Below are positions 30,485 through 40,728 of a DNA stretch of 64,000 nt, piece after piece. Numbering within the stretch: the stretch's first letter is position 1; each line of letters opens with the position of its first letter. A model generated the notes under the pieces. It made no database searches, had not been told where the DNA came from, and saw only the letters and a list, made by a program, of their open reading frames with translations. The DNA is taken from assembly GCF_001592875.1 (NCBI RefSeq), contig NZ_LSOF01000006.1, positions 233,085 through 297,084 of the forward strand. The letters are read 5' to 3'. This DNA is from Pseudomonas sp. BMS12 (lineage in GTDB: Bacteria; Pseudomonadota; Gammaproteobacteria; Pseudomonadales; Pseudomonadaceae). The position numbers and the translations under genes are program-made.

Positions 30485-30782
30485 TCAGGCCCTGACGGGC
30501 AACCCGCAGCAGTTGACCGATCAACTCATCGCGCACCGGCGCGGCCTCCGGGCCGACCACCACCAGATCGAAACTGTCGTTGGGCAGGCGCGCGAGCTCC
30601 TGAGCCTGCGGACTGGCAAAGCGGATGAGGAAATTACGCGCCGCCGGCCAATGCTTGGGCCAGCCTTCCAGGTTCTTCAACAAGTTCGGCTGATGGCTGC
30701 CGACCAGCAGCACATGGGGATGGCGATTGACCGCAGCATGCGGCAAGGGGGAAAAATGCAGATGGGCGCGTGGGCAGCTCAT
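30471..30782 (-). CDS. conserved hypothetical protein
   Basis: The 103-residue product is not recognised. After a basic, His-rich start it shows [37 protein letters not shown], and [33 protein letters not shown], which read like three strand-helix units of a truncated Rossmann or receiver-like fold. A true receiver Asp is not obvious. It is convergent with greB, with a 14-bp overlap of coding ends. A gene of this size lies between greB and thpR in related genomes as I remember them. Confidence 0.65.
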
Positions 30783-30965
30783 GGGAATGCAGTCTCAGCC
30801 TCATAGTCCGGCTGGACTGCGGTGAGAGGCGACACCGGCCAGCGCTTTAGCGGTATTCGCCCAACCGGGCAGCGCCCCGCAAGTTGCTCTTAAATCGGCG
30901 CTATGGGGTGCGATGCTAAAAATGCCGGCACCGCTCTGTCAAGCCGCCTGCAGCCAGGAGAACCG

Positions 30966-31481
30966 ATGTCCGAGAAACTGCGCCTGTTCTTTGCCCTGCC
31001 CGTGCCTGAGCCGCTGGCGGCACATATTGCCGATTGGCGCCAGCAACTGGCCTGCGACGGGGCCTTGGTGCACCCAGAAGACCTGCACCTGACCCTGGTG
31101 TTTCTCGGCAGTCAACCCGCGGCCCGCCTGCCTGAGCTGCAGGCGTTGACCTCGCAACTACGCGGCGAGCAGGCGTTCGAACTGCAACTCGACCAACTTG
31201 GTTGCTGGCGCGGCGGCTTGCTACACCTTGCACCAAGCCAACCACCCACCGCGTTGCTGAGGTTGCAACGCAACCTGCAGGACCAGCTGACACAGGCAGG
31301 TTTCACCCGCGAAGAGCGCGGCTACCGCCCACACCTGAGCCTGGCCAGACAGGCGCAGGCACCCACCGCGGGCGAGGCCTTTCAGTTCACCTGGCGCGTA
31401 GACAGTTTCGCCCTGTTCAGCTCTCAGTTCGTGACGATCGGCCCCCGTTACCGGCTGATCGACACCTGGCCACTGCACTGA
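30966..31481 (+). CDS. thpR: RNA 2',3'-cyclic phosphodiesterase (2'-5' RNA ligase-like)
   Basis: ThpR (formerly LigT) opens 2',3'-cyclic phosphates on RNA to 2'-phosphates. The 171-residue product has both HxTx-type motifs of the 2H superfamily, HLTLVFLG in the first half and HLSLAR in the second (Ser in place of Thr is common). ATG at 30966 follows the AGGAGAACCG ribosome site; an upstream reading from 30903 lacks similarity. The 183-bp gap before it (30783-30965) should hold its promoter. Confidence 0.9.
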   Translation: MSEKLRLFFALPVPEPLAAHIADWRQQLACDGALVHPEDLHLTLVFLGSQPAARLPELQALTSQLRGEQAFELQLDQLGCWRGGLLHLAPSQPPTALLRLQRNLQDQLTQAGFTREERGYRPHLSLARQAQAPTAGEAFQFTWRVDSFALFSSQFVTIGPRYRLIDTWPLH

Positions 31482-31559
31482 CTGTTTCCCCCAGTAACAC
31501 CCCCTGATCGATTCCTAAGACCAGTCTCTGCGGGGCTTGCGTCGCAAACGCCCGTTTAG

Positions 31560-32636
<1,077 letters not shown>

Positions 32637-32643
32637 GCCAGCC

Positions 32644-32670
32644 ATCGGGGCCTAAGGGCCCCGATCACTT
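32644..32670 (+). terminator. hairpin between lipA and lipH
   Basis: A perfect 9-bp stem (32644-32652 with 32657-32665, loop TAAG) is followed by CACTTTTC, a weak T-run. As the foldase gene lies 26 bp on, this is probably a partial terminator or mRNA-stabilising hairpin that keeps foldase below lipase levels (inference). Confidence 0.6.
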
Positions 32671-32690
32671 TTCAGCCGCAGAGTCATGCC

Positions 32691-33725
32691 GTGAACAAAC
32701 CACTACTGATTGCCGCGCCTTTGCTAATCGGCGCCAGTATCGCCGCTACCTTCTATTTCAATCCGCTCGAACCCGGCGCAGCCCCCAATAGCGAGGCTGG
32801 TGTCACCCTACCCCAAACCGATGCATCGACTCAGGTAGCGACAGCACGGCCGGAATACCGCGCAACACCTGCGCAAGCCGCGGCCAGCGCGCCACTGCCG
32901 CCCTCCTTTGCCGGTACTCAGGTCGATGGCCAATTTCGCCTGGATGCCGCCGGCAACCTGCTCGTCAGCATGGATATCCGGCGCATCTTCGATTACTTCC
33001 TCAGCGCCTATGGCGAAGAAAGCCTGAAGGCCAGTCTGGCCAGACTGCAGTCTTATATCCGCAACCAGTTGCAGGAACCGGCACAGAGCCAGGCCCTGGC
33101 ACTGCTCGCGCAATACCTCGACTACAAGCGGCAGCTGGTGCAACTGGAGAAGGACCTGCCACAGATGGCCAGCCTGGATGCCATGCGCCAGCGCGAACAG
33201 GCCGTGCAGGCGCTGCGGGCCGGCCTGTTCAGCCCTGAGGCACACCAGGCGTTCTTCGGCCAGGAAGAGGCCTACAACCAGTTCACCCTGCAGCGCCTGG
33301 CCATCCGTCACGACAGCAGCCTCAGTGACCAGCAGAAAGCCGAGGCCCTGGATCAGCTGCGTGCTGGCCTTCCGGAGGACATGCAGGAGCTGCTGGTACC
33401 GCAACTGCAAAGCGAACTACGCCAGCAAACTGCCGCCCTGCAGGCCAGTGGCGCCAGCAGCGAGCAGATCCGCCAACTGCGACTGCAGCTGGTCGGGGCC
33501 GAAGCCACTGGCCGCCTGGAGGCCCTCGATCGTCAGCGCCAGCAGTGGCAACAGCGCCTCAGCGATTACCGCCAGGCGAAAGCCAAGCTGGAAGCCAACG
33601 GCGGTCTCAGTGAGACCGACCGTCAGGCTGCGCTGCAACGTCTTGCCGCGGAGCGTTTCGACGAACGCGAGCGGCTGCGCCTGGATGCCGCCGAGCAGCT
33701 GGCACTGGCCAAGGAGAAACCCTGA
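32691..33725 (+). CDS. lipH: lipase-specific foldase (lipase chaperone)
   Basis: The foldase is anchored in the inner membrane and folds LipA in the periplasm before export. The 344-residue product has an N-terminal anchor helix (4-23), an Ala/Pro-rich spacer (25-75) and helical domains with the hallmark motif R97-R-I-F-D-Y-F-L-S-A106 (Rx1x2FDY[FC]L[ST]A), followed by a long Gln-rich helical arm that clasps the lipase. The start is GTG at 32691, the only one that keeps the anchor helix whole. Its place after lipA is standard. Confidence 0.95.
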   Translation: MNKPLLIAAPLLIGASIAATFYFNPLEPGAAPNSEAGVTLPQTDASTQVATARPEYRATPAQAAASAPLPPSFAGTQVDGQFRLDAAGNLLVSMDIRRIFDYFLSAYGEESLKASLARLQSYIRNQLQEPAQSQALALLAQYLDYKRQLVQLEKDLPQMASLDAMRQREQAVQALRAGLFSPEAHQAFFGQEEAYNQFTLQRLAIRHDSSLSDQQKAEALDQLRAGLPEDMQELLVPQLQSELRQQTAALQASGASSEQIRQLRLQLVGAEATGRLEALDRQRQQWQQRLSDYRQAKAKLEANGGLSETDRQAALQRLAAERFDERERLRLDAAEQLALAKEKP

Positions 33726-33790
33726 TTTTCAGCGTAGAGCGAGAGCGCCTCGAAGCGACCTGGGGCGCGTACTGGCGCCCCAGCAACGAA

Positions 33791-33823
33791 AACGCCGCGA
33801 CCCTGCAAGAGAGTCGCGGCGTT
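33791..33823. terminator. hairpin between lipH and the DoxX gene
   Basis: An 11-bp perfect stem (33791-33801 with 33813-33823, 11-nt loop) lies between convergent genes. T-runs are weak on both sides, so it is a probable rather than certain bidirectional terminator. Confidence 0.65.
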
Positions 33824-33863
33824 GTCTTGAGTACAGAGCGCTGCTGCGCTGCGTGCCCTGAAA

Positions 33864-34298
33864 TCAGCGGGCGATGATGCGATCCAGCGACAGCTTGCCG
33901 GCACCCTCAACCATCAGCACAGCGCTGATCAGACCGAGGATCATGGCGTACTCGAAGCCGTTATTGGTGATGAAGAAGCCATTGGCCCAATGCACCGCGA
34001 ACATGGCCACCAGCATGGATACCAGCAGCGACAACGCCGCCGGGCGCACCAGCAGGCCGACCACCAGAGCCAGGCCGCCGAAGAACTCGGCGCTGCCGGC
34101 CAGGGCCGCCATCAGGTAGCCGGGAGTGATGCCGATGCTTTCCATCCACTGGCCCACGCCTTCCAGGCCGTAACCGCCGAACCAGCCGAACAGTTTCTGC
34201 GAGCCGTGGGCGGCGAAGGTCAGGCCGGTGACCACCCGCAGCAGGGTGATGCCGTAGCCGGCGTTGGAAGACATCAGGGATTTGATCAGGTTGCTCAT
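33864..34298 (-). CDS. DoxX family membrane protein
   Basis: The 144-residue integral membrane protein has four helices (about 15-33, 60-80, 85-105, 115-137) with the family features HGSQKLFGWFGG after helix 1 and AGSAEFFGGLALVVGLLVRPAA across helix 2. DoxX proteins are linked to quinone or thiol redox processes at the membrane, but the reaction is unknown. ATG at 34298. The very AT-rich 108-bp gap upstream (34299-34406) probably holds its promoter. Confidence 0.88.
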   Translation of the reverse strand: MSNLIKSLMSSNAGYGITLLRVVTGLTFAAHGSQKLFGWFGGYGLEGVGQWMESIGITPGYLMAALAGSAEFFGGLALVVGLLVRPAALSLLVSMLVAMFAVHWANGFFITNNGFEYAMILGLISAVLMVEGAGKLSLDRIIAR

Positions 34299-34406
34299 GT
34301 GCCAGGTCCTTTATAGGTGTGAGGTGTTGGTGAGGCACATACTATTCGAATTTATGGATGCTAAAAGCGCAATTTAACGCTAATTAAAATCGAATAATTC
34401 GATCGC

Positions 34407-35816
34407 TTACTGCCGCGACTTCGCCTGCGTGGGCTCCAGCAGAAAACGCTCACGATCATAGGCAATGTAGTACTTGTTCACGCTGTTGACATAGCTGACC
34501 ACGCCCAACCCCATCTTCTCCATGGCCACCCGCTCTACCTGGAAGAACCACTGGTTTGGATTGAGTCCACGCCTGCGAGCCTCCGCACGCAGGCTCTGCA
34601 CCCGCTGTGGCCCCATGTTGTAGGCGGCGAGGATAAAGGCCCGACGCTCGCTATCGGCTATCTGCCGGCTGGCGAAGAATTCGCGACGAATCCGCGCGAT
34701 GTAGCGAGTCGCGGCCAGCACGTTGTTGTCCAACACCTGGATATTGCCGACACCCACACTGCGCGCTGCACCTGGAGTGACCTGCATCAGGCCGGTGGCC
34801 CCGGACGCCCCGCGCGCAGCTGGATTGAGGGTGGACTCCTTGTAGGCCATCGCCGCCAGTTGCAGCCAGTCCAGGTCCTGTTGCTCGCCGTGCTTCTGCA
34901 GCACCGCGCGCACTCGCTCCAGGCGTCGACGATCCGCCTGGTTCAGCGGATTACGCACCTTGTAGGAGCGTCGATAGACCCGCTGGAATGCCGAGTCCTG
35001 ATCGTCCGGCACCCGGTAGCTACTGAGAAAACGGTCGACACTGGCGCGCAGCATCGGCGCATCGCGGCGCACGAACCAGCTCATGTCGCCCGCCTTGCTC
35101 AGCACCAGATGGCGTTCGATGCGCAGCCTGGGCATGACCTTGAGCCAGCGTTCGGCAATCGGCAGCTCCACGGCAGTCCAGGGGTAGATTCCGGCCTGCA
35201 CCATTTCCAGCACATCCTCGACCGCCAGGCTGCTATCCGCCCACTCCACCACGATCGGCGGCTGCTTGCGTTGCGCCAGGCGCTGGTTGACCTCGCGCAA
35301 CGCCTCGCCGGCAGCACTACCCAGCGGCAGCACCAGGCTGCGCCCGGCCATGTCGTCGAGCTTGCGGTAATGCCGGTTGTTGCGATTGCCCACCACCACC
35401 AGCGGCACATTGCTGCGGATTGCCTGACTGGCACTGATCCCCAAGCCAGGGTGCACATCGAGCAGCTCGCCGGGGGCCACCACGTCGCCCTCGCCCTTTT
35501 GCAGGGCTGCCAGCAGCTGGTCCTTGGCTTTCGGGATGATCTTCATGCGCAGGCTGCGACCATCGCGGGCATTGCGGTTGAGGTATTGCTCGAAGGCGCG
35601 CAGGCGGTGGTATTCGACGCCGATGACCTGTCCCTTGACCTCGCCGGAGCTGTTGCGGCTCTGGTTGACCAATACACGCAACTCACCACTCTTACGAATC
35701 TGCGCCAGGTCGCGCTGCGTGCTCGGCGCCGGCGCATGCCCGCCCAGACCGCTGAGGCGGGCGTGGGCCGGCAACACCGCCAGGCAGCAGAGTAGAAACA
35801 GCAGCGCGCGGGTCAT
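34407..35816 (-). CDS. membrane-bound lytic murein transglycosylase F-type (MltF2-like)
   Basis: The 469-residue exported protein joins an N-terminal periplasmic solute-binding-like domain (about 35-270, LAQIRKSGELRVLVN...) to a C-terminal SLT domain (about 300-440). The SLT signature has the catalytic Glu in AMAYKESTLNPAARGASGATGLMQVTPGAA and FILAAYNMGPQRVQ. It cleaves peptidoglycan with 1,6-anhydro product; the binding-like domain may regulate it. The signal peptide MTRALLFLLCCLAVLPAHA has a Cys pair but no clear lipobox. ATG at 35816 has GGAGG 5 nt upstream, against longer readings. Confidence 0.9.
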   Translation of the reverse strand: MTRALLFLLCCLAVLPAHARLSGLGGHAPAPSTQRDLAQIRKSGELRVLVNQSRNSSGEVKGQVIGVEYHRLRAFEQYLNRNARDGRSLRMKIIPKAKDQLLAALQKGEGDVVAPGELLDVHPGLGISASQAIRSNVPLVVVGNRNNRHYRKLDDMAGRSLVLPLGSAAGEALREVNQRLAQRKQPPIVVEWADSSLAVEDVLEMVQAGIYPWTAVELPIAERWLKVMPRLRIERHLVLSKAGDMSWFVRRDAPMLRASVDRFLSSYRVPDDQDSAFQRVYRRSYKVRNPLNQADRRRLERVRAVLQKHGEQQDLDWLQLAAMAYKESTLNPAARGASGATGLMQVTPGAARSVGVGNIQVLDNNVLAATRYIARIRREFFASRQIADSERRAFILAAYNMGPQRVQSLRAEARRRGLNPNQWFFQVERVAMEKMGLGVVSYVNSVNKYYIAYDRERFLLEPTQAKSRQ

Positions 35817-36045
35817 CCGGCCTCCGGGTAGTGCCGGGTCATGCTGCGACCCGAGCGACTGAGAGCGTCCCGGCGACAGATGGTTCCTGCGCGCGGGGCG
35901 CGGAGCCTCGCACACGGCGCTTCAAATGGCCAGCCCATGCTGACAAGTGACATCAACAGACATACATAAGCATCTGTATTTAATGAATTTATTATCGAAA
36001 CACGAGCTCTGCTATGCTGCCCAGCCAGGCCAGTGAGGTAGCACC

Positions 36046-36855
36046 ATGCAACTCATCGACATCGGCGTCAATCTGACCCACCCCAGCCTTGCGCGGGAGC
36101 GTGACGCGGTACTCGCCCGTGCCCGCGATGCCGGCGTGCGCCAACTGGTACTCACCGGCACCAGTCTGGAGGAAAGCGAGAACGCCCTGAACTTCTGCCG
36201 CGAGCTGGATGAAGCGGGCGACACCCTGTTCAGCACCGCCGGCGTTCACCCTCACGATGCCAGCCAATGGACTGCCGACAGCGCGCGCCAGCTACGTGCC
36301 CTACTCGTCGAAGGTCCCGTATGCGCCGTGGGTGAATGCGGGCTGGACTTCAATCGCGACTTCTCGCCGCGCCCGCAACAGGAGAAGGCCCTGGAAGAGC
36401 AGCTGGCCCTGGCGGTGGAACTGCAGCTTCCGGTGTTCCTCCATGAGCGTGAAGCCGGCGAGCGTCTGAGCGCCATCCTCCGCCAGTTCCGCGACCAGTT
36501 GCCCGCCGCCGTGGTGCACTGCTTCACCGGCGAGAAGGACAGCCTCTATGCCTATCTGGACCTCGACCTGCATATCGGCATCACCGGCTGGATCTGCGAC
36601 GAGCGCCGGGGCACCCACCTGCATCCGCTGATGCGCGATATCCCTGCCGGCCGCCTGATGCTGGAGAGCGACGCTCCCTACCTGCTGCCGCGTAGCCTGC
36701 GGCCGAAACCGAAGAGCGGGCACAACGAGCCGGCCTTTCTCGGTGAAGTCTTGCGTGAAGTGGCACTGCACAGAGGCGAAAGCCCGGAAACCGTGGCCGC
36801 ACATACGACAGCTACGGCCCGGGCCTTCTTCGATCTGCCGCTGGTCGAGGCTTAG
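36046..36855 (+). CDS. tatD: TatD-family metal-dependent hydrolase / 3'-5' exonuclease
   Basis: TatD proteins are TIM-barrel metal enzymes with DNase activity linked to repair. The 269-residue product has IDIGVNLTH (first metal motif, with Asn variant N9), [19 protein letters not shown] with the bridging Glu, [16 protein letters not shown] and [10 protein letters not shown] with the catalytic Asp. The IDIGVNLTH variant is typical of TatD proper rather than YcfH or YjjV. ATG at 36046. Its stop codon overlaps that of the convergent thioesterase gene by 4 bp. Confidence 0.93.
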   Translation: MQLIDIGVNLTHPSLARERDAVLARARDAGVRQLVLTGTSLEESENALNFCRELDEAGDTLFSTAGVHPHDASQWTADSARQLRALLVEGPVCAVGECGLDFNRDFSPRPQQEKALEEQLALAVELQLPVFLHEREAGERLSAILRQFRDQLPAAVVHCFTGEKDSLYAYLDLDLHIGITGWICDERRGTHLHPLMRDIPAGRLMLESDAPYLLPRSLRPKPKSGHNEPAFLGEVLREVALHRGESPETVAAHTTATARAFFDLPLVEA

Positions 36856-37649
36856 TCAAACACCGTGGTGGTTTGCCGGCTCAGCGCCAGCAACTGACCG
36901 TCCTTCGTCCACAGGCGCGCGGCGATATGGCCGTAGCCGTCGAGGGCATGTTCGATCTCGGCCTGGTACAGGCACCAGTCGTGAGTGGTCAGGCTCGGCA
37001 GCGGGTGCACGAATTCGATGGTCCAGGTCAGCGAGCTGCCAGGCGCGGGCGCCTTGAGGTAGGACAACACGGCCGGCGGCCAGGCATCCACCAGGGCCAG
37101 CAGGTGGGTCTCGCTGACCTTGTCATGACTCACGTCACTGCGCAGCCGTACCCAGCCGCCCATGTGGCGCGACGGCGTGTTGCTGAACGGCATGCCGCCC
37201 TGCCCCCAGCGCATGGCCAGGAAGCGGGTAAATTCGGGGGTGACATCCTTGATGTAGGGCAGTTCCTGGCATTCCTCCACGGCTTTCATCGCCGGCGCCG
37301 GCTCGGCCTCGACGCGCACCGCAGACACCCGCGAGGCGCCGAAACTGCCCTGGGCCATGGCCACCATGCTACCGTTCTGCACGACTCGCCCCAGCACCTG
37401 GCTGACCGACTTGCCCTCGCGCAGCACTTCCACCTCGAAGGCCGCAGCCTCGCCCATCAGCATGGGCCCGACAAAGGTGATGGACAGCGAACGCACCGGG
37501 CGCCCGGCCGGCACCTTGAGGCGCATGGCCTCATACAACATGGCAGCCACCAGGCCGCCGAAGGTCGCGCGGCCCTGGCCCCACAAGGGCGGAACAACGA
37601 CATGCTGCGGACGGGTATGCACCGCGTGGATCAGTTCAGCGAAGGTCAT
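36852..37649 (-). CDS. acyl-CoA thioesterase-like protein with two hotdog domains (PF13622)
   Basis: The 265-residue protein resembles the TesB-like thioesterase group: an N-terminal hotdog ([35 protein letters not shown], and [23 protein letters not shown]) and a C-terminal one ([54 protein letters not shown]). It probably hydrolyses acyl-CoA; chain length cannot be told. ATG at 37649 has GGAGA 6 nt upstream, which excludes the longer reading to 37676. Confidence 0.88.
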   Translation of the reverse strand: MTFAELIHAVHTRPQHVVVPPLWGQGRATFGGLVAAMLYEAMRLKVPAGRPVRSLSITFVGPMLMGEAAAFEVEVLREGKSVSQVLGRVVQNGSMVAMAQGSFGASRVSAVRVEAEPAPAMKAVEECQELPYIKDVTPEFTRFLAMRWGQGGMPFSNTPSRHMGGWVRLRSDVSHDKVSETHLLALVDAWPPAVLSYLKAPAPGSSLTWTIEFVHPLPSLTTHDWCLYQAEIEHALDGYGHIAARLWTKDGQLLALSRQTTTVFD

Positions 37650-37802
37650 GCGCAATCTCCTTTCATGCAGCCTCAAGCTTAGAGAAAAGCATGTGCCAGC
37701 GGGAGAGACTATGCGGCCAAATCAGCGCCGATATGGCCACCCATACGGCTCTGCAATGGGGCTCGGAACCTGATCACGCTCTCGCGAGCTAGAGAAAAAA
37801 GC

Positions 37803-37931
37803 AAAAGTGACTGAGGAACGCACTGGGCTCGCATTCGACTTTAGGGGTGGTAAATGAGCATGACTCGCTCCGCTCCCCCTTCGGACCACGCTAAGCGCGT
37901 TAGCAGCAAGCTGCTTGCCGAAGTCACTTTT
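37803..37931. repeat. 129-bp segment bounded by 10-bp inverted repeats
   Basis: AAAAGTGACT (37803-37812) and AGTCACTTTT (37922-37931) are perfect inverted copies, extended imperfectly outward by A/T runs. They bound a 129-bp segment with no open frame of note, inside a 323-bp gap (37650-37972) that otherwise holds no gene I can support. It could be a small non-autonomous mobile element or a large hairpin; no clear target duplication is visible. Confidence 0.45.
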
Positions 37932-37972
37932 AACGCAGTTTTTCCGATGCGCAGCAGATCGTGAATAGGTTC

Positions 37973-38734
37973 TCAGGGGAAATGTCGGGCCAGCTTCTGC
38001 AGACAGGCATCGGCCTGCTGCTCGGCGGTGACGAGACAAGTGCGCCAGTACTCGGCGCAAGGCGCCAGGTCCGCCTCGCTCTGCACTCGCAGCAACCACT
38101 GCAGATGGTCGTGCCAGTCGCCCAGCGCGCCCTGGGCTTCGCGCAGGGCCTGCAGCGCATCCGCGCTCAACTCGGCATATGCAGGCCAGGCTTCGGCGCA
38201 GTAACGCAGGCGTTTGATCAGCAAGCGCAGGCGATGACGATCTGGCTCCGGCACGCGCAGCGCTTCGCCCAGCTTGCGCGCCTGCCGAGCCAGGTCACGC
38301 TCGACTCGTTTGCCGCTGACCAGCCACTTGCCATCGCGCTGGGCATCGCGGCAATCCTGCGGCCATTCGTCCAGACGAATCTGCAGGCGCTGCAGCGGCA
38401 CGCCGGCCAAGAGCTGGCTGTAACCCTCGGTGCGCTCGGCGAGACGGCGCTGGGCCGCTGCAGCCTGACCGCGCAGCTGTAATTCAGCCGCCAGCACCTC
38501 CAGGTCGCGCAGCGGGCCACTGGCCCGGCCCAGCGCGCCAGCGGCCTGCTCCAATGCCGCGCACAAGGGGTCTTTGCGTAGCGGGCGCAGCAAGCTGCGC
38601 AGACGCCGCACCGCGATGCGCAAATCGTGCAGTGCTTCGTCGTCGGTATGCGCCTGCATCCTTGCGCAACAGGCATAGAGGCGCACCTGCTGCGCGATGA
38701 TGCGTTTCTGCAGCGCGGAGCTCAAAGCGTTCAT
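37973..38734 (-). CDS. CHAD-domain protein
   Basis: The 253-residue, all-helical protein is a single CHAD domain. It has the conserved basic patch ALHDLRIAVRRLRSLLR (34-50, with H36, R39, R43, R44) and the second-half signature LRLLIKRLRYCAEAW. CHAD domains bind polyphosphate, and I expect that here. Its ATG at 38734 overlaps the tgpA stop codon by 4 bases, so it is the last gene of the moxR-DUF58-tgpA operon. It may link polyphosphate to that system, which is an inference from coupling. Confidence 0.88.
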   Translation of the reverse strand: MNALSSALQKRIIAQQVRLYACCARMQAHTDDEALHDLRIAVRRLRSLLRPLRKDPLCAALEQAAGALGRASGPLRDLEVLAAELQLRGQAAAAQRRLAERTEGYSQLLAGVPLQRLQIRLDEWPQDCRDAQRDGKWLVSGKRVERDLARQARKLGEALRVPEPDRHRLRLLIKRLRYCAEAWPAYAELSADALQALREAQGALGDWHDHLQWLLRVQSEADLAPCAEYWRTCLVTAEQQADACLQKLARHFP

Positions 38735-40728
38735 CCGTCACTCCTTTTCAGCGGACGCCAGGGCAGCTCCCGGCGCAAGCGCTGCAAGCTGGCGCGTATT
38801 TGTTCGGGCGCAGAACCTGCGCCGCCATAGCGCTGCGCCTCGAAGGCCCTGGCGAAAGCCTCAAGTGCCTGGGCCTGGCGCGGCAGCAATGCCGCCGCAC
38901 GAGCGGCGAAGTCGCGTACGCCCTCGCCCTTGCCTCGACGCAGGCCATGGCGCGCCAGCAATGACTCGAAGCGGCGCAACTGGCGCTGCTGGGGATCGCG
39001 CTCACGACGCCAGGGCTTGAACAACCATAGCGCCAGCAGACCCAGCAGCGTCCCACCGCCGCCCACCATCACCAGCGCCAGACGCTGCCAGTCGAGCGTA
39101 CCGAACCAGCGTTGCAGTAGCCCCAGCTGCTGCTCGCTGCGATAACCGAGGACCCAGCGCTGCCAGTTGTAGTTGACGCTGTCCCAGGCCAAACGCAACT
39201 CGTTGAGCCACGCCAGGTCGCGGTAACGCAGGGGCGAGAATGGCGAATCCTCGAGAAAACTATCCTCCTCGGCCAGGGCCTCCTCCAGCCCCAGCACAAT
39301 GCGTTCCGGCGCCACCTGGAAGGTTGGGTCGACACTGCTCCAGCCGCGGCCTTCCTGCCAATATTCGACCCAGGCGTGTGCATCGTACTGACGCACCGCA
39401 AGGTAATTGCCGGACTGGTTGAACTCACCGCCCTGGTAGCCGGCGACCACCCGCGCCGGGATACCCGCCGCGCGCAGGACGAAGGTCATCGCACCCGCAT
39501 AGTGCGCGCAGAACCCCCGGCGAGTACGGAAGAGGAACTCGTCGATGCTGTCCAGGCCCACCGGCGGCGGCTTGAGGGTGTAGACATAGGGCTGCTGGTT
39601 GAAGTGCCGCAGCAGGGCCGCCACCAGCGCCTGGGTATCGCTGCCATGCTCCCGGCGTAATTGTGCGGCCCACTGGCGACTGCGCGGGTCGCCACCTTCC
39701 GGCAGTTGCAGGCTGCGCCGCAGCACCGGCGCCGGCAGCTGCGGCTCGCGCAGCGCAGCTGGCCAGGACTGCACCTCATACATCAGGTTCTGCAGCACCG
39801 GGCGCGGTTGCTCCAGGCGGAAGTCGCCCATCTGCCGAACGCCCGGCAGGCTGCTCAAGCCAACATCCAGGGCGAACAGCCAGGGCTTGCCGCTGGGTTG
39901 CATGATGATGCTGTAGGACAGCGGTTCCCCTTGCCTGCGCCACTGCGGCGCGCCCTGCTGCTGGGCGCCCCAGGACTGCGACCAGCGCCGCCCATCGAAG
40001 TGTTCCAGGGTCAGGGCGCGCCAATAGAGCTCGCTGCGTGGTGGTGGCGGGCCGTCGAAACTGGCCCGAAAGGCCAGCGCCGCCGAGCGGCTGAGCTCGG
40101 CCACGTCGGCCGGCGCCATGCTGTCGGACAATCCGGTGAGCCCACGCTGCGGGTTGGGCAGGCTCCACAGCGGCCCCAGGCGCGGAAACAGCAGGAACAG
40201 CAGCAGCATCAACGGCAGCGCCTGCAACATCATCGCGCCGGCCAGTTTGATGGTGGCGAGCGGGCGCGCAGACAAGCTGCTCTGTTGCAAGCCGATCAAG
40301 GCCGCCAGCAAGGCGGTGATCGGCAGCAGGCTGTACAGCGCAGCCAGCAGGCTGTCGTCGAACAGATAGGCGACCACCACCACGAAGAAGCCGAGGAAGA
40401 TCAGCACCAGTGCGTCACGCCGGCTGCGCAGTTCCACCAGTTTGAGGATGAAGGCAGCCACCAGCAGCACGGCGCCGGCATCCAGACCGATCAGGCTGCC
40501 TCGCGAGAGGAACACCCCGGCAGCCGTAACCGCCATCAACCCAGCCCGCTCCAGGCCATTGGGGAAGCGCGCACGCATGCGGAACACCTGGATGCGCCAG
40601 CCGGCGCAGAACAGCCAGAGCGCGGCGATCCAGGGCGGCAGATGCAGCAGGTGCGGCAGGATCACCAGCACCTGGGCTACCAGCAGCCAGGTCAGGGCGA
40701 TACGCGGGATGGCCGGTAGCGCGCTCAT
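38731..40728 (-). CDS. tgpA: membrane transglutaminase TgpA
   Basis: TgpA is an essential inner-membrane protein in P. aeruginosa with a periplasmic transglutaminase domain of unknown substrate. The 665-residue product has about six N-terminal helices (5-185), a large periplasmic part (190-545) with the triad C407 (RRGFCAHYAG), H451 (YDAHAWVEYW) and D467 (SSVDPTF), then a final helix (about 555-575) and a cytoplasmic DUF4129-like tail. Start and stop both overlap neighbours by 4 bases. The intact triad contrasts with the dead copy in the 7TM protein at 11350-12876. Confidence 0.95.
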   Translation of the reverse strand: MSALPAIPRIALTWLLVAQVLVILPHLLHLPPWIAALWLFCAGWRIQVFRMRARFPNGLERAGLMAVTAAGVFLSRGSLIGLDAGAVLLVAAFILKLVELRSRRDALVLIFLGFFVVVVAYLFDDSLLAALYSLLPITALLAALIGLQQSSLSARPLATIKLAGAMMLQALPLMLLLFLLFPRLGPLWSLPNPQRGLTGLSDSMAPADVAELSRSAALAFRASFDGPPPPRSELYWRALTLEHFDGRRWSQSWGAQQQGAPQWRRQGEPLSYSIIMQPSGKPWLFALDVGLSSLPGVRQMGDFRLEQPRPVLQNLMYEVQSWPAALREPQLPAPVLRRSLQLPEGGDPRSRQWAAQLRREHGSDTQALVAALLRHFNQQPYVYTLKPPPVGLDSIDEFLFRTRRGFCAHYAGAMTFVLRAAGIPARVVAGYQGGEFNQSGNYLAVRQYDAHAWVEYWQEGRGWSSVDPTFQVAPERIVLGLEEALAEEDSFLEDSPFSPLRYRDLAWLNELRLAWDSVNYNWQRWVLGYRSEQQLGLLQRWFGTLDWQRLALVMVGGGGTLLGLLALWLFKPWRRERDPQQRQLRRFESLLARHGLRRGKGEGVRDFAARAAALLPRQAQALEAFARAFEAQRYGGAGSAPEQIRASLQRLRRELPWRPLKRSDG

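Noticed and set aside
37650-37972. Small protein gene in the thioesterase-CHAD gap
   Set aside because: No frame has a start with a ribosome site and normal codon use; only the inverted-repeat element was kept.
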